This document shows, piece by piece, positions 7,633 through 8,047 of a DNA stretch of 8,047 nucleotides. The first letter of the stretch is position 1. Each line of letters starts with the position of its first letter. The DNA comes from 62-47 sp039808365 (lineage in GTDB: Bacteria; Pseudomonadota; Alphaproteobacteria; Rhizobiales; Xanthobacteraceae). The notes under the pieces are model-generated. The model searched no databases. It worked only from the letters and a program-made list of their open reading frames with translations, and was not told the DNA's origin. Where the stretch lies: contig JBDHSX010000170.1 of assembly GCA_039808365.1 (NCBI GenBank), positions 1 to 8,047 of the forward strand, written 5' to 3'. The translations under genes and the position numbers were made by a program.

Positions 7633-7875
7633 GTGCCAACTCTCGAAAAAGTCAGCGTCGATCTGATGGTCGTTCTGGGGACGACGTCAATGCCGATCCA
7701 TCAGGTGCTGCGACTCAGCCGCGGCGCCATCATCGAACTCGACGCCACCGAGCAGGACGAGGTCAAGATTCTGGCCAACAACATGCCGGTCGCCAGCGGC
7801 GTGGTGGTGGTCGACCGCGACCGGATCGCGGTGGAAGTCAAGCAGATGCTGCCGCGCGCGCCCGATCGCAGGTAG
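7633..7875 (+). CDS. FliN-family SpoA-domain protein (flagellar motor switch type)
   Basis: With the start chosen here the protein has 80 residues: MPTLEKVSVDLMVVLG, then the SpoA core (MPIHQVLRLSRGAIIELD, LANNMPVASGVVVVD, RIAVEVKQML). This is the conserved C-terminal domain of FliN, which in the switch complex at the flagellar base binds FliM and FliH; related SpoA proteins serve type III secretion. It is little more than that domain, whereas many FliN proteins carry an N-terminal extension. The frame is open from GTG 7588 and passes ATG 7612. I prefer the GTG at 7633 because the upstream residues (WRRSSCMWWAWVP) are unlike the family. No flagellar gene neighbours it in the window, so whether it serves the flagellum is unproven. 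The start is uncertain; the family is fairly sure. Confidence 0.8.
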   Translation: MPTLEKVSVDLMVVLGTTSMPIHQVLRLSRGAIIELDATEQDEVKILANNMPVASGVVVVDRDRIAVEVKQMLPRAPDRR

Positions 7876-7961
7876 ACCGCGCACGGCTCTTGTCGCCTCA
7901 ACTTTGATTTGTTACACGAGCGCCGTCGAGACGGTCGGCTCAAGCTGATCGCCTTCGAAAC

Positions 7962-8046
7962 GCGCTCGTGGCGGAATTGGTAGACGCGCTGCCTTGAGGT
8001 GGCAGTGAGTAACATCGTGGGGGTTCGAGTCCCTCCGAGCGCACCA
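7962..8046 (+). tRNA. tRNA-Leu, anticodon GAG
   Basis: The acceptor arms GCGCTCG (7962-7968) and CGAGCGC (8036-8042) pair fully, followed by discriminator A and encoded CCA (8044-8046). The anticodon stem CTGCC/GGCAG (7989-7993, 8001-8005) closes the loop TTGAGGT with anticodon GAG at 7996-7998, which reads CUC and CUU leucine codons. The D arm contains AATTGGTAGAC. A 13-nt variable region (8006-8018) marks a class II tRNA, and the T arm has TTCGAGT (8024-8030) on a 5-bp stem. The 85-nt length is normal for leucine tRNA. It ends one base before the window edge. Confidence 0.96.
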
Positions 8047-8047
8047 C

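Noticed and set aside
7890..7918. Promoter for the tRNA-Leu: TTGTCG, 17 nt, TACACG
   Set aside because: The distance to the tRNA is right, but the -10 matches only 3 of 6 positions; too weak to list as a feature.
7962..8046. tRNA-Leu as an attachment site for an integrated element
   Set aside because: tRNA genes are common integration sites, but the window ends one base past it and shows no integrase or duplicated tRNA 3' end.

Overview
This is a GC-rich window with the character of an alphaproteobacterial chromosome. The proteins most resemble those I know from the Rhodopseudomonas/Bradyrhizobium/Nitrobacter group (Nitrobacteraceae, Rhizobiales). That placement rests on recalled protein similarity (the oxaloacetate decarboxylase, the short FliN-like protein and the small coiled-coil/HTH pair), not on a search. 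I see no insertion sequence, phage gene, CRISPR array or clear sign of recent transfer. It reads as ordinary core chromosome with a few uncharacterised small genes.

Layout. Positions 1-131 (minus) hold the start of a class III alcohol dehydrogenase (glutathione-dependent formaldehyde oxidation). Divergent from it is an EamA/DMT-type membrane transporter (236-1120). A well-formed sigma70-type promoter (1137-1164) then drives a translationally coupled pair of small genes: a coiled-coil protein (1215-1439) and a helix-turn-helix-like protein (1436-1669). Converging on them is a 1-Cys peroxiredoxin (1747-2406, minus) that ends in a hairpin terminator. A 372-bp gene-free stretch with a CRP-like palindrome separates it from an unrecognised 199-residue protein with a C-terminal membrane segment (2779-3378), which has its own strong terminator.

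The central block is a tight three-gene cluster: the biotin-carboxylase/biotin-carrier subunit of propionyl-CoA carboxylase (pccA, 3636-5654), an oxaloacetate decarboxylase of the isocitrate lyase/PEP mutase superfamily (5664-6527) and an acylphosphatase (6529-6825). Together they suggest propionyl-CoA assimilation into C4 acids plus an exit from oxaloacetate to pyruvate. A direct repeat of exactly 20 bp period lies just before pccA and is a candidate operator.

The right end carries lipB (octanoyltransferase, minus), a minimal FliN/SpoA-domain protein divergent from it, and a complete tRNA-Leu(GAG) with encoded CCA ending one base before the window edge.

No clearly new multi-gene system is visible. 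The items most worth following up are the pccA upstream repeats, the coupled coiled-coil/HTH pair, the stand-alone FliN-like gene and the pccA-decarboxylase-acylphosphatase cluster.
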